From Halobellus inordinatus (GTDB lineage: Archaea; Halobacteriota; Halobacteria; Halobacteriales; Haloferacaceae), in NCBI RefSeq assembly GCF_024464655.1, contig NZ_JANHAV010000004.1, forward strand, positions 62,001 to 126,000: DNA of 64,000 bases, given 5' to 3'. The translations under genes and the position numbers were made by a program. Within the stretch, counting starts at the first letter, position 1; each line of letters starts with the position of its first letter. The notes under the pieces were generated by a model that saw nothing but the letters and a program-made list of their open reading frames with translations, was not told the origin of the DNA and did no database searches. This document shows positions 16,186 through 24,812 of this stretch, one piece after another.

Positions 16186-17454
16186 TTATGCGGTCGCGCG
16201 GGTCACGTCATCGACGCTGTACTCCTCGGCTTCGATCGCGTCGACGATCGATGCGGCGTGCTCCGCACCGCTCGTTTCCACGGTGAACACGAGGTACGCC
16301 TCGCCGACTTCAAGATCCTCGACGGAACGGTCGTGACGCACGTCGTGGATGTTCGCGCCCTGGTCGGCGATGATCCCGGAGAGATCCTCCATCTTTCCGG
16401 GGCGGTCGTCGATCCTGACCCGGAGACGGATGCGCTGCTTCCGCTGGGTCAGCGCGTGGACGAGAACGGTCTGGAGTTGCGTCATATCGAGATTGCCACC
16501 GCAGAGCAGCGGCATCACCGTCTCGTCGGTGACGTCGAGGTCGTCGCTCAGCAGCGCGGCGACGGAGGCCGCGCCCGCGCCCTCGACGACCTGCTTCGCC
16601 CGCTCCATCAGGAACAAGATCGCCTGGGCGATCTCGGTGTCGGTGACGGTCACGACCTCGTCGACGTTCTCCTGGATGATCCGCAGCGTCGTCTCGGAGA
16701 TGCCGCCGGTCGCGATGCCGTCGGCGATGGTGTCGACCTCCTCTAGCGTGACCGGGATGCCCTTGTCGAGGCTCTCGTGGACTGTCTCTGCGCCGGTCGC
16801 CTGCACGCCGACGACCCGCGTCTCCGGCGAGAGATGCTTCATCGCAGTCGAGACGCCGCTGATCAGTCCGCCGCCGCCGATCGGAACGATGACCGTGTCG
16901 ACGTCCGGGCAGTCGTGGTACATCTCAGTTCCGAGCGTGCCCTGTCCGGCGATGATGTCGGTGTCGTCGTAGGCGTGGACGAACTCCGCGTCGCTGTCCT
17001 CGACGGCGGCTTGGGCGTGCGCCATCGTCTCTTGGAAGTCTTTGCCCACTAACTCGACGGTCGCGCCGTAGCTCCGCGTCGCGTCGACCTTCGCCTGCGG
17101 CGCGTCGACCGGCATATAGATCGTCGAATCCGCGCCGCACTTCGTCGCCGCGAGCGCGACGCCCTGGGCGTGGTTGCCGGCGCTGGCGGCGATGAACTCT
17201 GTGACGCCGTTTGCGACGTCCTGGCTGATCTTGTTGTACGCGCCGCGGGTCTTGAACGATCCCGTCCACTGGAGGTGCTCCATCTTCAGGTGCACCTCCG
17301 CGTCGACGAGGTTGCCGAGCGACGTGCTCACCTCGACTGGCGTCTGTTTGACGACGGTGTCGTCGTCGAGGCGCTCGCGTGCACGTTCAATGTCCACATA
17401 TTGCACGGGCAGTTCGTCGGGTTCGGACTCGGAGTTCGTCTCTGTCTCAGTCAT
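16186..17454 (-). CDS. ilvA: Threonine ammonia-lyase with C-terminal ACT domain
   Basis: The ATG at 17454 gives 422 residues. A longer frame to 18207 is a shadow of the next gene. It is a fold-type II PLP enzyme: WTGSFKTRGAYNK near residue 53 holds the PLP lysine, SAGNHAQG binds substrate carboxylate, GGGGLISG binds the PLP phosphate and CGGN lies near 310. Residues about 330-420 are an ACT regulatory domain (RLRVRIDDRPGKMEDLSGII). It deaminates threonine (and serine) to 2-oxobutyrate (pyruvate). It lies 80 bases downstream of the dimethylglycine-oxidase-like gene on the same strand and may be co-transcribed. Confidence 0.92.
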   Translation of the reverse strand: MTETETNSESEPDELPVQYVDIERARERLDDDTVVKQTPVEVSTSLGNLVDAEVHLKMEHLQWTGSFKTRGAYNKISQDVANGVTEFIAASAGNHAQGVALAATKCGADSTIYMPVDAPQAKVDATRSYGATVELVGKDFQETMAHAQAAVEDSDAEFVHAYDDTDIIAGQGTLGTEMYHDCPDVDTVIVPIGGGGLISGVSTAMKHLSPETRVVGVQATGAETVHESLDKGIPVTLEEVDTIADGIATGGISETTLRIIQENVDEVVTVTDTEIAQAILFLMERAKQVVEGAGAASVAALLSDDLDVTDETVMPLLCGGNLDMTQLQTVLVHALTQRKQRIRLRVRIDDRPGKMEDLSGIIADQGANIHDVRHDRSVEDLEVGEAYLVFTVETSGAEHAASIVDAIEAEEYSVDDVTRATA

Positions 17455-17534
17455 CGTCTGTTTTGGATCGGTGGTTCGCTCCCGCGCGGCCATCCTGGCC
17501 GCTTCGGGAGGTGTGTCCGCTCGTTTTTCGCTTC

Positions 17535-20084
17535 TTATCTGATGATCTTGTCGCGGCCGGCGTCGAACAGCGGTTCGTCCCGGACGGTCGCGTCGTACAC
17601 CTCGCCTTCGCACTCCACTTGGACGGCGGTGCCGGCGTCGGTGTACTCCGTCGGGAGGTACGTGTACGCGATCGACTCGCCGATGGTGTAGCCGAAGTCG
17701 GCCGCCTGCACGTAGCCGACGGCTTCGCCGTCGACGAGGACCGGCCGACCGCTCAGCAGGATGTCCGTCGAGTCGTCGAGCGTGATCGGCGTGATCTCGT
17801 TGTCGATGCCCTCGGCCCTCGCGGCTTCGAGCGCTTCCTTCCCGACGAAGTCGGTGTCGAGGTCGACGGCGAACGAGAGGCCGGCCTCGTAGGGGTTCGC
17901 GTCGGTGTCTATGTCGGTTCCCCAGAGTCGATAGCCCTTCTCCAAGCGCATCGATTCGAGCGCGCCGCCGCCCATCGGCCGCACGTCGAGGTCCTGGCCG
18001 GCCTCCCAGAGGGTCTGCCAGAGGCGCTGGCCGTACTCGGTGGGCGCCCACAGCTCCCAGCCGAGTTCGCCCACGTAGGAGATGCGCAGCGCGATCACGG
18101 GCACCTCGCCGACGTAGATCTGCTTCGCGCTGAAGTACGGGAAGCCGCTGTTGGAGACGTCGGCGTCGGTGACGCGCTGGAGCAGCAGTCGAGACTGCGG
18201 CCCCCACAGCCCGATCGTGCTTTTCGCACCCTCCTCGATGTTCACCGAGACTGTCTCTGGGGCGCGTTCCTTCAGCCAGCCGCCGTGGATGCCCGGAGAG
18301 TTGCCGCCGCCGGTGGTGACCATATACCGATCGTCGCCGAGGCCGACGACCGTCACGTCCGCGAGGATGCCGCCGCCCTCGTTCAACAGCAGCGAGTACC
18401 GCACGTCGCCGACGTCGACGTCGACGTCGTTGCTACACATCCGCTGGAGGAAGTCGCCCGCGTCCGCCCCCTCGACGACGATGCTGCTGAAGGAAGTCAT
18501 ATCGAACATCGACACCGCGTCGCGGGTGTGGAGGTGCTCGGCCCCTTCGATCTTCGAGCGGTTGATGCCCTGCCAGCCGTCCTGGTCGGGGAGTTGCTCT
18601 TCGTACTCCTCGAGGAGGTCGGCGTTGTGCTCGTACCACTGCGCGGACTCCCAGCCGCCGGACTGGTAGAACTCCGCGCCCAGTTCCTTCTGCTGGTGGT
18701 AGAACGGACTCGTCCGCAGCGGGCGGTGCTCCTCGGGCTGCCAGCGCGGCTCGACGATGCTGTAGACCTGCTCGTAGCGCTTTGCGCCCTTGTCGACGAA
18801 GTAGTCTTTCTCGCCGGCGTGCGGCTCGAAGCGCCGGACGTGGACGCCGCCGGTGTCGACTGGCCCGGAGGGGAGGCGGGGAACGCCGTTCTCCATCCAC
18901 TCGGCGACGATCCGCCCGTAGCCGCCGGAGTGCGTCCACCAGATCGCGAGCGCGCTCCAGAGGCCGTCGACGCTCGCCGTCGGCCCGACCGCGGGCATTC
19001 CGTCGGGCGTGAACACGAATATGCCGTTCTCGGTCATCTCGTACTCCTTATCTGCCGTCGCCGGCAGCAGTTCGTCGAAGGCCTGCTTCGGAGACTTCTC
19101 GCGGTCGGGATGCGTCGGCTTCTCCCAGTGATCCATCGTGAAGCCGCGGACCGAGGACTGCTGGTCCTCCGTGTTCTTCCCCATCGCGTCGGGGTCGACC
19201 GAGAGCGCCTCGTGGTTGTACGACCCCATCCCGATCGACTTCCCGTGCGTCCGGAAGTACAGCGAGTTGTCCTGGTCGCGACCCACGGGTCGGTGCGGGG
19301 CCTCGCTCATATACTCCTGAATGTCGCGGTTCCCGGGCACGTCGAGCCCCTCGGTGTTCTTGCCGACGCCCGAGTCGACGCCGCCGAGTTCTTCCATCTC
19401 CTCGGTGACGACGTACTGGTGTTCGACCGGCGCGATCGGGATGTCGAGGCCGGCCATCTGGGCCGTCTGATAGCCCCAGTTGTTCGTCGCCATCACGCAG
19501 CGCTCGCATTCGATCGTGCCGCGATCGGTCTCGACCGCACTGATCTCGCCGCCCGCGACGTCGAGATCCGTCACTTCGGTGTTGCCGTAGAAGTCCGCGT
19601 CGGAGTGCTCCATATACCACTGTAGCGCAGATATCCCGTCGACGCGGCCGTCAGTCGGAGAGTAGTAGCCGCCGAGAATCTCGTCTTCGTTTACGAGCGG
19701 GAAGTGTTCTGTGACCTCCTCGGGCGTGAGCAGTTCCGGCTCGGGGAGACCGTAGGAGGTCGCCCACTCGACGCGGCGCTGCAGGAAGTCCATCCGCTCT
19801 TCGCTGCGGGCGAGTTCGATGCCGCCGACTTCGTTGTAGACGCCGGCGTCAGAGAGGAGCCGGCTCGTGTAGTACGCCGCTTTCGTCTGGATCTTCGAGG
19901 GCGACGTCTGGAACATAATCCCCGGCGCGTGCACCGACGAGCCGCCGGTGACGGGCAGCGGTCCCTGATCGACGACGACGACGTCTTCGGCACCCAACTC
20001 GCTCAAATGATAGGCGACACTGCAGCCGACCGCCCCAGCCCCGATCACGACGGTCTCTGCGTTCGATGGAAACTCTGTGCTCAT
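17535..20084 (-). CDS. Dimethylglycine oxidase/sarcosine dehydrogenase-like enzyme (second paralogue)
   Basis: An 849-residue FAD-GcvT fusion. GAGAVGCSVAYHLSELGAEDV near residue 13 is the FAD fold. GGSSVHAPGIMFQTSPSK near residue 50 closely resembles the covalent-FAD histidine motif of bacterial dimethylglycine oxidase. The C-terminal half is the GcvT folate-binding region (RISYVGELGWELWAPTEYG). It should oxidise an N-methyl group of dimethylglycine or sarcosine and form methylene-tetrahydrofolate. It is a diverged paralogue of the 10832-13366 gene. No etf genes adjoin it, so it may use oxygen or the same ETF. A TATA box lies 29-38 bases upstream. Confidence 0.88.
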   Translation of the reverse strand: MSTEFPSNAETVVIGAGAVGCSVAYHLSELGAEDVVVVDQGPLPVTGGSSVHAPGIMFQTSPSKIQTKAAYYTSRLLSDAGVYNEVGGIELARSEERMDFLQRRVEWATSYGLPEPELLTPEEVTEHFPLVNEDEILGGYYSPTDGRVDGISALQWYMEHSDADFYGNTEVTDLDVAGGEISAVETDRGTIECERCVMATNNWGYQTAQMAGLDIPIAPVEHQYVVTEEMEELGGVDSGVGKNTEGLDVPGNRDIQEYMSEAPHRPVGRDQDNSLYFRTHGKSIGMGSYNHEALSVDPDAMGKNTEDQQSSVRGFTMDHWEKPTHPDREKSPKQAFDELLPATADKEYEMTENGIFVFTPDGMPAVGPTASVDGLWSALAIWWTHSGGYGRIVAEWMENGVPRLPSGPVDTGGVHVRRFEPHAGEKDYFVDKGAKRYEQVYSIVEPRWQPEEHRPLRTSPFYHQQKELGAEFYQSGGWESAQWYEHNADLLEEYEEQLPDQDGWQGINRSKIEGAEHLHTRDAVSMFDMTSFSSIVVEGADAGDFLQRMCSNDVDVDVGDVRYSLLLNEGGGILADVTVVGLGDDRYMVTTGGGNSPGIHGGWLKERAPETVSVNIEEGAKSTIGLWGPQSRLLLQRVTDADVSNSGFPYFSAKQIYVGEVPVIALRISYVGELGWELWAPTEYGQRLWQTLWEAGQDLDVRPMGGGALESMRLEKGYRLWGTDIDTDANPYEAGLSFAVDLDTDFVGKEALEAARAEGIDNEITPITLDDSTDILLSGRPVLVDGEAVGYVQAADFGYTIGESIAYTYLPTEYTDAGTAVQVECEGEVYDATVRDEPLFDAGRDKIIR

Positions 20085-20112
20085 AGTTCTCGTCCGAGGG
20101 TGACTCTGTCAC

Positions 20113-20122
20113 GATTATAAAG
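20113..20122 (-). promoter_or_regulatory. TATA box of the 17535-20084 gene
   Basis: On the minus strand ctttataatc lies 29-38 bases before the ATG at 20084, consistent with a leaderless or very short-leader message. Confidence 0.55.
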
Positions 20123-20381
20123 ACAACGGTGGCTCAGATTCCGAACTTGGCGAAAGACGACGGAGAACGGCTCAAAACACCGATCTCGGGGGCTTGGATT
20201 CGATACTCGACCAGAAACTAGCGCGTGGGCGCGAACCACAGCGTGACAGTCCACCGATAGAACGGGTCTGCCCGGTCCGCGCCGGTGTGTGCACTGCTCA
20301 GATCCGATGTCGTTTGACGCCCCCATCATCACTTATCAAACGGCCAATAGTAATATAAGGTGTATTTGATTAGGGTCCGGT

Positions 20382-20888
20382 ATGACGCTCACTTCGCCGC
20401 CGGGCGTTCTCCTCGATTACACTCGGGACAAGGTCGTCCTCCTGACGCCGAGGGGGACTACACGTACGTGAACGCGGCGGCGAAGCACATTCTCGGATTC
20501 GATCCGACTGAACTCGTCGGGACGAACGCGTTCGAGTACGTGCATTCGGAGGACATCACGCACGTCCGGACCGCGTTCGAACAGACCATCACGGCCGACT
20601 CCTTCACCGAAACCGCCGTCCGCTACCGTCACCGTACGGACGACGGTGCGTACGTCTGGCTGGCGAGTCGGATGTCGAACGTCACCGATCAGGCTATCGA
20701 CGGCTACGTCGTGAGCTCGCGGGATATCTCCGATCGCGTCGCGGCCGAGCGCGAGCGGTGGGAAGTCACGGAACGGTTCCACGAACTCGCCTCGGCGACC
20801 GACGACGTTCTCTGGATGTTCGACCAGGGGTGGACGGAAGTACTGTTCGTCAACCCTGCGTTTGAGGCCGTCTACAGAGAAAGCAAGG
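20382..20888 (+). pseudogene. PAS-domain regulator (Bat-like), frameshifted and cut by IS200/IS605
   Basis: The ATG at 20382 starts MTLTSPPGVLLDYTRDKVVLL, then loses frame. A one-base deletion near 20440 explains it, since the next frame continues DAEGDYTYVNAAAKHILGFDP, a PAS domain (family: bacterio-opsin-activator-like regulators). A second PAS begins (SATDDVLWMFDQGW) and is cut after FEAVYRES near 20888 by the IS end. The expected output domain is not found beyond the IS, so it was deleted. A TATA box (taatataagg, about 20350) remains. Confidence 0.75.
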
Positions 20889-20928
20889 CAAGTGCCTCGG
20901 GGCTTGACCCCGAGGGTGAAGCCGACAC

Positions 20929-21327
20929 TTAGACGTGTTCTGTTCGTTCGATGTACCTTTCAATCGTCTCAGTTGAGACGGTTCCCGCAGTTCCGATGTA
21001 GTACGACCCTTCCCAGAACCCACCGCCCCACAGATACTCCTCCAAGAACGACTCGTGCTGTTCCCACATCTTCCGGGCCGTGACGCTCTTGACCGTCCGA
21101 ACAATCTCGCTCGGTGCGTGCTTCGGGTGAGCAGAGAGGAACAGATGCACGTGGTCTGGTGAGATGTGTAACGACAGTATCTCGTAGCCGTACTCGTCGC
21201 ACACGTCCCGGAAACTCGCGTCCAACGAGTCTTCGATTGGTTCGAGAATCGCGTGGCGGTACTTCGGACACCACACGAAGTGGTAGTTGACGTTGTATAC
21301 CGTGTGGTTCGACCGCTTCTCACCCAT
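20929..21327 (-). CDS. tnpA: IS200/IS605 transposase TnpA (Y1 HUH type)
   Basis: The ATG at 21327 gives 132 residues; a TTG 9 bases earlier is less likely. The HUH metal-binding motif HVHLF lies near residue 60 and the catalytic tyrosine in GSYYIGTAG near 110. The length matches the Y1 transposases, which cut and rejoin single-stranded DNA at hairpin ends. It diverges from the ORF at 21424 and looks intact. Confidence 0.93.
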   Translation of the reverse strand: MGEKRSNHTVYNVNYHFVWCPKYRHAILEPIEDSLDASFRDVCDEYGYEILSLHISPDHVHLFLSAHPKHAPSEIVRTVKSVTARKMWEQHESFLEEYLWGGGFWEGSYYIGTAGTVSTETIERYIERTEHV

Positions 21328-21423
21328 ACATACCAATACAACGACTAATTAGAAGTATTCTTTGAGGAGACTCATAGACGACCAGCAGTATACTTTTAAG
21401 CGTGGAAGAATAAGGGGGTTGAC

Positions 21424-21567
21424 GTGACGAAGCAACTCAAGGTATCCGATGCCGTGTACGACAACCTTGACGAACTCAAGGACGAGGAGGGGCACACGAG
21501 TTTCGACAGCGTACTCCGCACGCTCCTCCTCCACTACCATCACGTCCAACCCAACGACCAAGAATGA
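21424..21567 (+). CDS. Small antitoxin-like (ribbon-helix-helix type) protein upstream of tnpB
   Basis: A GTG at 21424 opens a 47-residue frame, VTKQLKVSDAVYDNLDELKD through DSVLRTLLLHY, with the strand-helix-helix look of small VapB/RHH DNA-binding proteins. Its TGA overlaps the tnpB ATG (ATGA at 21564-21567), so the two are translationally coupled. A TATA-like atacttttaa lies about 30 bases upstream. A role in regulating TnpB or the element promoter is inference. Confidence 0.6.
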   Translation: MTKQLKVSDAVYDNLDELKDEEGHTSFDSVLRTLLLHYHHVQPNDQE

Positions 21568-22841
21568 CCACCGAACAGGCTCTCGTCAAGACGGTGGATT
21601 TCCAACTCGACATCCAGAGTGACAACGAGAGCCTGCTGTACGACGCCACCCTCGAAGCACGCTCGGTATACAACGAAACCATCCGCCTTGCCAAGCAAGG
21701 CGTGGACTGGGACGCCATTCCCGACCGCGTGGCCGACGACGCTGACCTCGTGAAGAACACGACACAGCGCGTCGTTGCCAAAGCACTCGGTGCGATGGAG
21801 AACTACTACGAGTACAACGACTTCAACCAACCGAGTCACACCAAAAACGGAACGTACCCGCTTCGTGCGAACTACGAGGAGGGGTACAACCTGTCGCCCA
21901 CCGACGACGGTGACGTAGCGTTCCGCATCAGCGCGAAACCCTACAACCACGTCAAGGGCGTCCTCAAAGGAAGTGACGCCCACCTTGACCTCCTCAAGAC
22001 CGCGCTCAAGAGCGACGAGTGGAAGACCACAACGTCCGAGACGCTGTGGTGTGACGGTGAGCCGGAACTCCACGTCAACATCCGCAATACCGAGCAGACT
22101 GTTCGAGACAAGCAGGACTCGCGGACGGTCGTCGGTGTGGACGTGAACGAGGACAACGTGGCTCTCTCCGCACTCTCTGAGGGTGGCGTCGAGGACACGT
22201 TGGTTATCGACTTTCCCGAAATCAAATTCGAGCGCCACCGCTATTTCACGATGCGGAAGCGTGTGCAGAACGCGGGGAAAGAGAGCATCCACGACACGTT
22301 GGAAGGACGTGAGGAACGGTTCGTCCGTGACAGACTTCACAAGGTGAGTCGTCACATCGTGGAGTGGAGCCGTCAGTTCGAGAAGCCGTGCATCGTCTTT
22401 GAAGACCTCAAAGAGATGCGCGACAGCATCGACTACGGTACGCGGATGAATCGACGCTTGCACCACCTCCCGTTCCGCGCCCTCCAATACTACACGTCGT
22501 ACAAGGCGTCGTTCGAGAGCATTCCGACTGGATGGATTGACCCGTACAAGACGAGTCAACGGTGTCCGATGTGCGGGCACGCCGAGCGAGCGAACCGGAA
22601 CAAGAAGCGGTTCAAATGCCGGTCGTGTTCCCATCAAGACCACAGCGACCGAGGTGCAAGCGTCAACATCGCCGTGAAAGGCATCAAGAAGCATCAGGAC
22701 TGGAATGTGCCTGCTCTCAACAGTCTTCCCGTTGTTCGGAAGGTGCGACGGCGGGCATCGGGGGCCGTGGACGCCCCGACCGTGACCCACCCGACCGTTC
22801 GAGGCTATCAGGCCGATGGTCGGATGGGAGTGTCCGACTAA
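21564..22841 (+). CDS. tnpB: TnpB RNA-guided nuclease, copy 1
   Basis: A 425-residue TnpB of the IS200/IS605 group. The split RuvC site is present: Asp in VVGVDVNEDNVAL near residue 190, Glu in IVFEDLKEMR near 275, and Asp in DHSDRGASVNIAVKG near 360. A zinc ribbon CPMCG...CRSC lies between the last two. The family cuts DNA guided by an RNA made from the element's right end. The gene is intact and overlaps the small ORF before it by 4 bases. Sequence differs strongly from copies 2 and 3. Confidence 0.92.
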   Translation: MTTEQALVKTVDFQLDIQSDNESLLYDATLEARSVYNETIRLAKQGVDWDAIPDRVADDADLVKNTTQRVVAKALGAMENYYEYNDFNQPSHTKNGTYPLRANYEEGYNLSPTDDGDVAFRISAKPYNHVKGVLKGSDAHLDLLKTALKSDEWKTTTSETLWCDGEPELHVNIRNTEQTVRDKQDSRTVVGVDVNEDNVALSALSEGGVEDTLVIDFPEIKFERHRYFTMRKRVQNAGKESIHDTLEGREERFVRDRLHKVSRHIVEWSRQFEKPCIVFEDLKEMRDSIDYGTRMNRRLHHLPFRALQYYTSYKASFESIPTGWIDPYKTSQRCPMCGHAERANRNKKRFKCRSCSHQDHSDRGASVNIAVKGIKKHQDWNVPALNSLPVVRKVRRRASGAVDAPTVTHPTVRGYQADGRMGVSD

Positions 22842-22904
22842 ACCACGGGAAGCCTCGGGGCTTGACCCCGAGGCGGTTCACAGATGCCATAGCGAACACT
22901 CTCG

Positions 22905-22995
22905 CGCCGATTCATCCGCGTCCCGTAGTCGATACTGTCGTGCATCCCTTGAGGTTTTCAAAGACTATGCACGGCTTCGCGAATTGTTGGCCTTG
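22905..22995 (-). pseudogene. Decayed TnpB fragment
   Basis: On the minus strand this stretch reads QQFAKPCIVFENLK and then, after a one-base deletion, matches the DNA for the DSIDYGTRMNRR part of TnpB copy 1 (ATGAATCGGCG). It is a remnant of about 90 bases of another tnpB in opposite orientation, lying directly beyond the intact element. Confidence 0.65.
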
Positions 22996-23100
22996 AAGAA
23001 TTTGAGCACTGAATAGACGGTCCCACGAGTTTCGACGCCGCATCATCGGTCCGCTCAACGCGAGTACGGCTGCTCCCACACGCCAGCCAGACCCAGACCA

Positions 23101-23331
23101 TTACCAGCGTGGCGGAATCCGGAGTTCCTCACCAACCTCGTATAGGTAGCCCTTCAGGAGCAGCTGCTCGATAATGTCACTCGCGTCGGCACGCTCGAAG
23201 CCCTGCTCTAGGAGGTGCGTGATCGCTGTCTCATATGCGAGAGATTCGGTATCTGCGGCATCGACATACGCCTCAAGATTGTCAAGGACCTCTTGTTCAA
23301 CTGGCGCAATCGGTCGCCGTGAGTTCCGCAT
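23101..23331 (-). CDS. Small hypothetical protein, possible winged-helix fold
   Basis: A 76-residue acidic protein starting MRNSRRPIAPVEQEVLDNLEAYVDAA. The mid-section (AITHLLEQGFERADASDIIEQLLLKGYLYEVGEELRI) has a helix-turn-helix-strand pattern like a small winged helix, but no DNA-binding motif is certain. It stands alone between IS debris and an inverted-repeat element. Confidence 0.5.
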   Translation of the reverse strand: MRNSRRPIAPVEQEVLDNLEAYVDAADTESLAYETAITHLLEQGFERADASDIIEQLLLKGYLYEVGEELRIPPRW

Positions 23332-23379
23332 TACCGGGAACTACGAATTGCTCATAGTAGGCTGTTCGGGTCGATGTTG

Positions 23380-23460
23380 ATACTGTCGGACAGAACGATG
23401 TGAAAATTATCAGCACCCCGTGGGTGCCAACATGATTCACGAACTTCTGTCCGACAGTAT
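23380..23460. mobile_element. 81-bp inverted-repeat element (MITE-like)
   Basis: Perfect 16-bp inverted ends (atactgtcggacagaa) enclose 49 bases that themselves contain a hairpin, gcaccc-cgt-gggtgc. The layout copies the 80-bp element at 7961 but the sequence is unrelated. Only one copy is seen here. It could instead be a hairpin regulatory site. Confidence 0.5.
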
Positions 23461-23735
23461 GACTCCACTTGCAGGTAACAAAGAACTACAGTATTTGATG
23501 TGAGAATAAATAGGTGAAATTAGAGTCTCATAGAAGACTTGTCGCGTTGTTAATTTCACGGACCTACAGCTGAATCAGCCATAAGAATCTGGTTGCGAAC
23601 TAAGCGATCAACAGCGATCCAAATAGCGGATCTGTTCAAACCGCTTGACGCGCACCGTGTGAGACCAGCGATAACGCAGATTCCGGTCGCATCTAGTGTA
23701 TACTTATAAAAATCTACATCACGCAGAGATAGCCG
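23461..23735. other. Intergenic, no gene recognised
   Basis: Moderately A/T-rich sequence after the inverted-repeat element. The segment agtgtatacttataaaaatc (about 23696-23715) has a TATA-like core 25-40 bases before the ATG at 23736 and is the likely promoter of the ZIP transporter. Confidence 0.45.
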
Positions 23736-24590
23736 ATGGCATTTGAGATCACGGAGATGTTTGTCCGAGTTATCGGGATGTCCCCAGTGATACAGGCACT
23801 CGCTGGGGGCGTTATCATCGCTCTAATGAATCTCTTCGGTGCATCTCTCGTGCTCGTCTGGCGAAATCCATCCGAGCGGGCCCTCAACGGTATGCTTGGA
23901 TTCGCAGCAGGCGTAATGCTCGCAGCGGCCTTTACCAGCCTCATAATCCCCGGTATCGAGGAGTATTCCGGGGGAAATCCGGTCCCGACACTCATCGGCG
24001 TGGGGATTGGCGCATTGTTTCTCGACCGGGCGGACGCACTGGTTCCCCACGCGCACTACCTTCTGACTGGCAACCGTCGAGCGGACGCAGCGGGACCGAG
24101 TGAGATGCTTCCGGTCACCGACGAGCGGTTGGAAGGAGTAATCCTGTTCATTTTAGCCATCACGCTACACAATATGCCCGAAGGGTTAGCTGTTGGAGTC
24201 GGGTTCGGCGCAGCCGGGAGAGATCCAGCACAGCTCGGGAGCGCACTGTCGTTGATGCTTGCGATCGGTCTCCAAAACATCCCCGAGGGGTTGGCTGTGT
24301 CTGTGGCGGCGGTAAACGCCGGCCTCAACCGTCGGTTGTATGCTGTAATCGCCGGCATCCGGTCCGGAGCCGTCGAGATCCCATTAGCAGTGCTGGGGGC
24401 TGTCGCCGTGGCGACAATCGAGCCGCTGCTGCCATACGCTATGGGATTCGCCGCAGGTGCAATGTTGTTTGTAATTTCCGACGAAATCATCCCCGAAACA
24501 CACAGAAGTGGTTACGAACGCGTGGCCACGCTCGGGCTTATGGCAGGCGCCATCATTATGCTGTACTTAGATATCTCATTAGCTGGATAG
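23736..24590 (+). CDS. ZIP/GufA-type divalent metal transporter
   Basis: A 284-residue protein with about eight membrane helices. The metal-site motifs of the ZIP family are seen as HNMPEGLAVGVGFG near residue 147 and QNIPEGLAVSVAAV near 185, with DEIIPETH near 250. It would move Zn2+ or other divalent metals into the cytoplasm. The ATG at 23736 is supported by a TATA-like element just upstream. Neighbours are unrelated. Confidence 0.9.
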   Translation: MAFEITEMFVRVIGMSPVIQALAGGVIIALMNLFGASLVLVWRNPSERALNGMLGFAAGVMLAAAFTSLIIPGIEEYSGGNPVPTLIGVGIGALFLDRADALVPHAHYLLTGNRRADAAGPSEMLPVTDERLEGVILFILAITLHNMPEGLAVGVGFGAAGRDPAQLGSALSLMLAIGLQNIPEGLAVSVAAVNAGLNRRLYAVIAGIRSGAVEIPLAVLGAVAVATIEPLLPYAMGFAAGAMLFVISDEIIPETHRSGYERVATLGLMAGAIIMLYLDISLAG

Positions 24591-24604
24591 CCCTGTCGGT
24601 GATC

Positions 24605-24812
24605 GATAGGTGATTGACATCCTCCCCGCCTGAAGGGCGAGGTTTTAGCTTGAAACTTCCATAACGACGCTCTCTACGACGTTCGTGAACGAACCAAGAA
24701 TCCCGAGCACGCATCAGTTGACGAGGTAGCCGAACTCATCCTCGAATGCGCACAGCATCCCCGGACGGAGCACCGGGACGCGCATCTCGACGAGATGATT
24801 GTTTCACCTTAG
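24605..24812 (+). pseudogene. IS605-type end hairpin plus orphan C-terminal coding fragment
   Basis: The hairpin cctccccgcc-tgaa-gggcgagg (about 24620-24643) is like the ends of haloarchaeal tnpB elements. It is followed by a frame reading DALYDVRERTKNPEHASVDE and then VAELILECAQHPRTEHRDAHLD to a TAG at 24810. The frame has no start and looks like the tail of a lost gene. Confidence 0.4.

Larger units (their letters stand above)
20886..22880 (+). mobile_element. IS200/IS605-family element (tnpA + RHH ORF + tnpB)
   Basis: The element carries tnpA on the minus strand and a small ORF plus tnpB on the plus strand. Both ends hold the same subterminal hairpin, cctcgggg-cttga-ccccgagg, near 20897 and 22853. 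Single-strand-transposing elements of this family have such hairpins rather than inverted terminal repeats. Exact boundaries are estimated. The left end interrupts the PAS regulator. Confidence 0.8.

Noticed and set aside
17379-19625. 748-codon open frame on the plus strand
   Set aside because: It is the mirror of the dimethylglycine-oxidase-like gene on the other strand; high GC with third-position bias leaves long antisense frames open. The composition (Arg/Val/His-rich without motifs) is not protein-like.
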